Source: Odoribacter laneus YIT 12061 (GTDB lineage Bacteria; Bacteroidota; Bacteroidia; Bacteroidales; Marinifilaceae). From it: a DNA stretch of 64,000 nucleotides. Shown here in pieces: positions 63,534 through 64,000 of the stretch. Where the stretch lies: NCBI RefSeq assembly GCF_000243215.1, contig NZ_JH594596.1, positions 309,560 to 373,559 of the forward strand. Direction: 5' to 3'. Numbering within the stretch: the first letter of the stretch is position 1; each line of letters starts with the position of its first letter. The notes under the pieces are model-generated. The model searched no databases. It was not told where the DNA came from and saw only the letters and a program-made list of their open reading frames with translations. The position numbers and the translations under genes are program-made.

Positions 63534-64000
63534 ATGAATACCAACAATAAGCTCGGCTACCGGGAAGGAGTGGTTTCCGTTGTATTGAACCTGCTTCTCT
63601 TTGTATTGAAATACTACGCGGGTATAGTGTCTGCTTCGGTGGCTCTTATTGCGGATGCATGGCATACTTTATCTGATTCGCTGACTTCTCTGGTGGTGAT
63701 ATTCGGGATCCGGATGTCCTCCCGAAAGCCGGATAAAGAGCATCCTTTCGGTCACGGGCGTTGGGAACAGATTTCAGCGATCATCATTGCTATATTGCTG
63801 GCTGTCGTTGGTCTGGAATTTGTAAAAGATTCCATCGGGCGTTTGTCTTCCCGGGAAGCGGCTGATTTTGGCTGGTGGGCTTATGGGGCGACCCTTGTCT
63901 CCATTATAGTAAAAGAAGGCTTGGCGCAGTATGCTTTTCGTATAGCCCGTATCACGGGTAATGCTTCTGTAAAGGCCGACGGCTGGCATCATCGCAGCGA
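63534..64000 (+). CDS. Cation diffusion facilitator (CDF) exporter, N-terminal part
   Basis: Frame open from ATG 63534 to the window end (155 residues seen; no stop). Four membrane helices are visible, with the CDF metal-site motifs DAWHTLSDSLTSL (D-x-x-H-x-x-x-D-type) in helix 2, HPFGHGRWEQI in the loop, and KADGWHHRS near the right edge, giving the second half of the tetrahedral site. Members of the FieF/ZitB type export Zn2+, Fe2+ or similar ions in exchange for protons. AGAGGAAAG precedes the ATG. It follows the ClC gene by 65 bases on the same strand. Confidence 0.92.
   Translation, partial: MNTNNKLGYREGVVSVVLNLLLFVLKYYAGIVSASVALIADAWHTLSDSLTSLVVIFGIRMSSRKPDKEHPFGHGRWEQISAIIIAILLAVVGLEFVKDSIGRLSSREAADFGWWAYGATLVSIIVKEGLAQYAFRIARITGNASVKADGWHHRS

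Overview
The window looks like a chromosomal segment of an anaerobic or gut-type member of the Bacteroidales (Bacteroidota). Several genes are preceded by the Bacteroidota promoter signature (-7 box TAnnTTTG, sometimes with TTG/TTTG 19-22 bases upstream). Most genes lack a Shine-Dalgarno sequence. Typical families are present: DUF2027-Smr, DUF4831, BACON/LRR lipoproteins, an M64 peptidase, FprA, NfnAB and a UDP-glucose-type (GT3) glycogen synthase. An Odoribacter-like genome would fit, but that is inference from gene content only.

Layout. 1-508: end of an M64 peptidase. 969-12271: glycogen/alpha-glucan locus (branching enzyme, debranching enzyme, GT4 transferase, GH57 enzyme, then a separately promoted GT3-GT35 fusion of glycogen synthase and phosphorylase). 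12405-14533: membrane-anchored MutS homologue and a SUI1/YciH factor. 14807-17226: NfnAB transhydrogenase. 17614-19063: tandem outer-membrane beta-barrel paralogues. 19135-25294 (minus): flavodiiron protein, C1 peptidase, CPBP protease and FtsK. 25574-37454: an acid-resistance/GABA region with gadB, and MFS-gadC-glsA-K+ channel further on; two near-identical-length acyl-CoA ligases flank gadB, and a Dps-like ferritin and two gene remnants lie between. 37666-46940: nucleotidase lipoprotein, radical SAM protein, THUMP-like methyltransferase, NhaD antiporter, two small envelope proteins, an XRE regulator and TrxB. 47509-53524: LRR lipoprotein, DUF2027-Smr, outer-membrane phospholipase A and urocanate hydratase. 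53554-53890: palindromic repeats and tRNA-Gln. 53991-58798 (minus): SpoIIE-type phosphatase, creatininase-family protein and POT peptide transporter. 58890-64000: NAD(P)H-hydrate repair enzyme, DUF4831 protein, ClC-CBS channel and a CDF cation exporter running off the end.

How genes work together. The glucan locus can build, branch, debranch and phosphorolyse a storage polysaccharide; no ADP-glucose pyrophosphorylase gene is present, in keeping with a UDP-glucose-type synthase. Glutaminase, glutamate decarboxylase and an APC glutamate/GABA antiporter form a glutamine-to-GABA proton-consuming route. A 17-base identical motif lies 95 and 97 bases upstream of gadB and gadC in the same orientation, suggesting that the split halves are co-regulated. 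NfnAB, FprA, TrxB and the Dps-like ferritin make up redox and oxygen defence.

No complete insertion sequence, prophage, CRISPR array or defence island was seen. The most unusual items are the GT3-GT35 fusion, the membrane-anchored MutS homologue, the shared gad motif, and a small family of asymmetric-loop palindromes. None of these amounts to a clearly new system on sequence reading alone.
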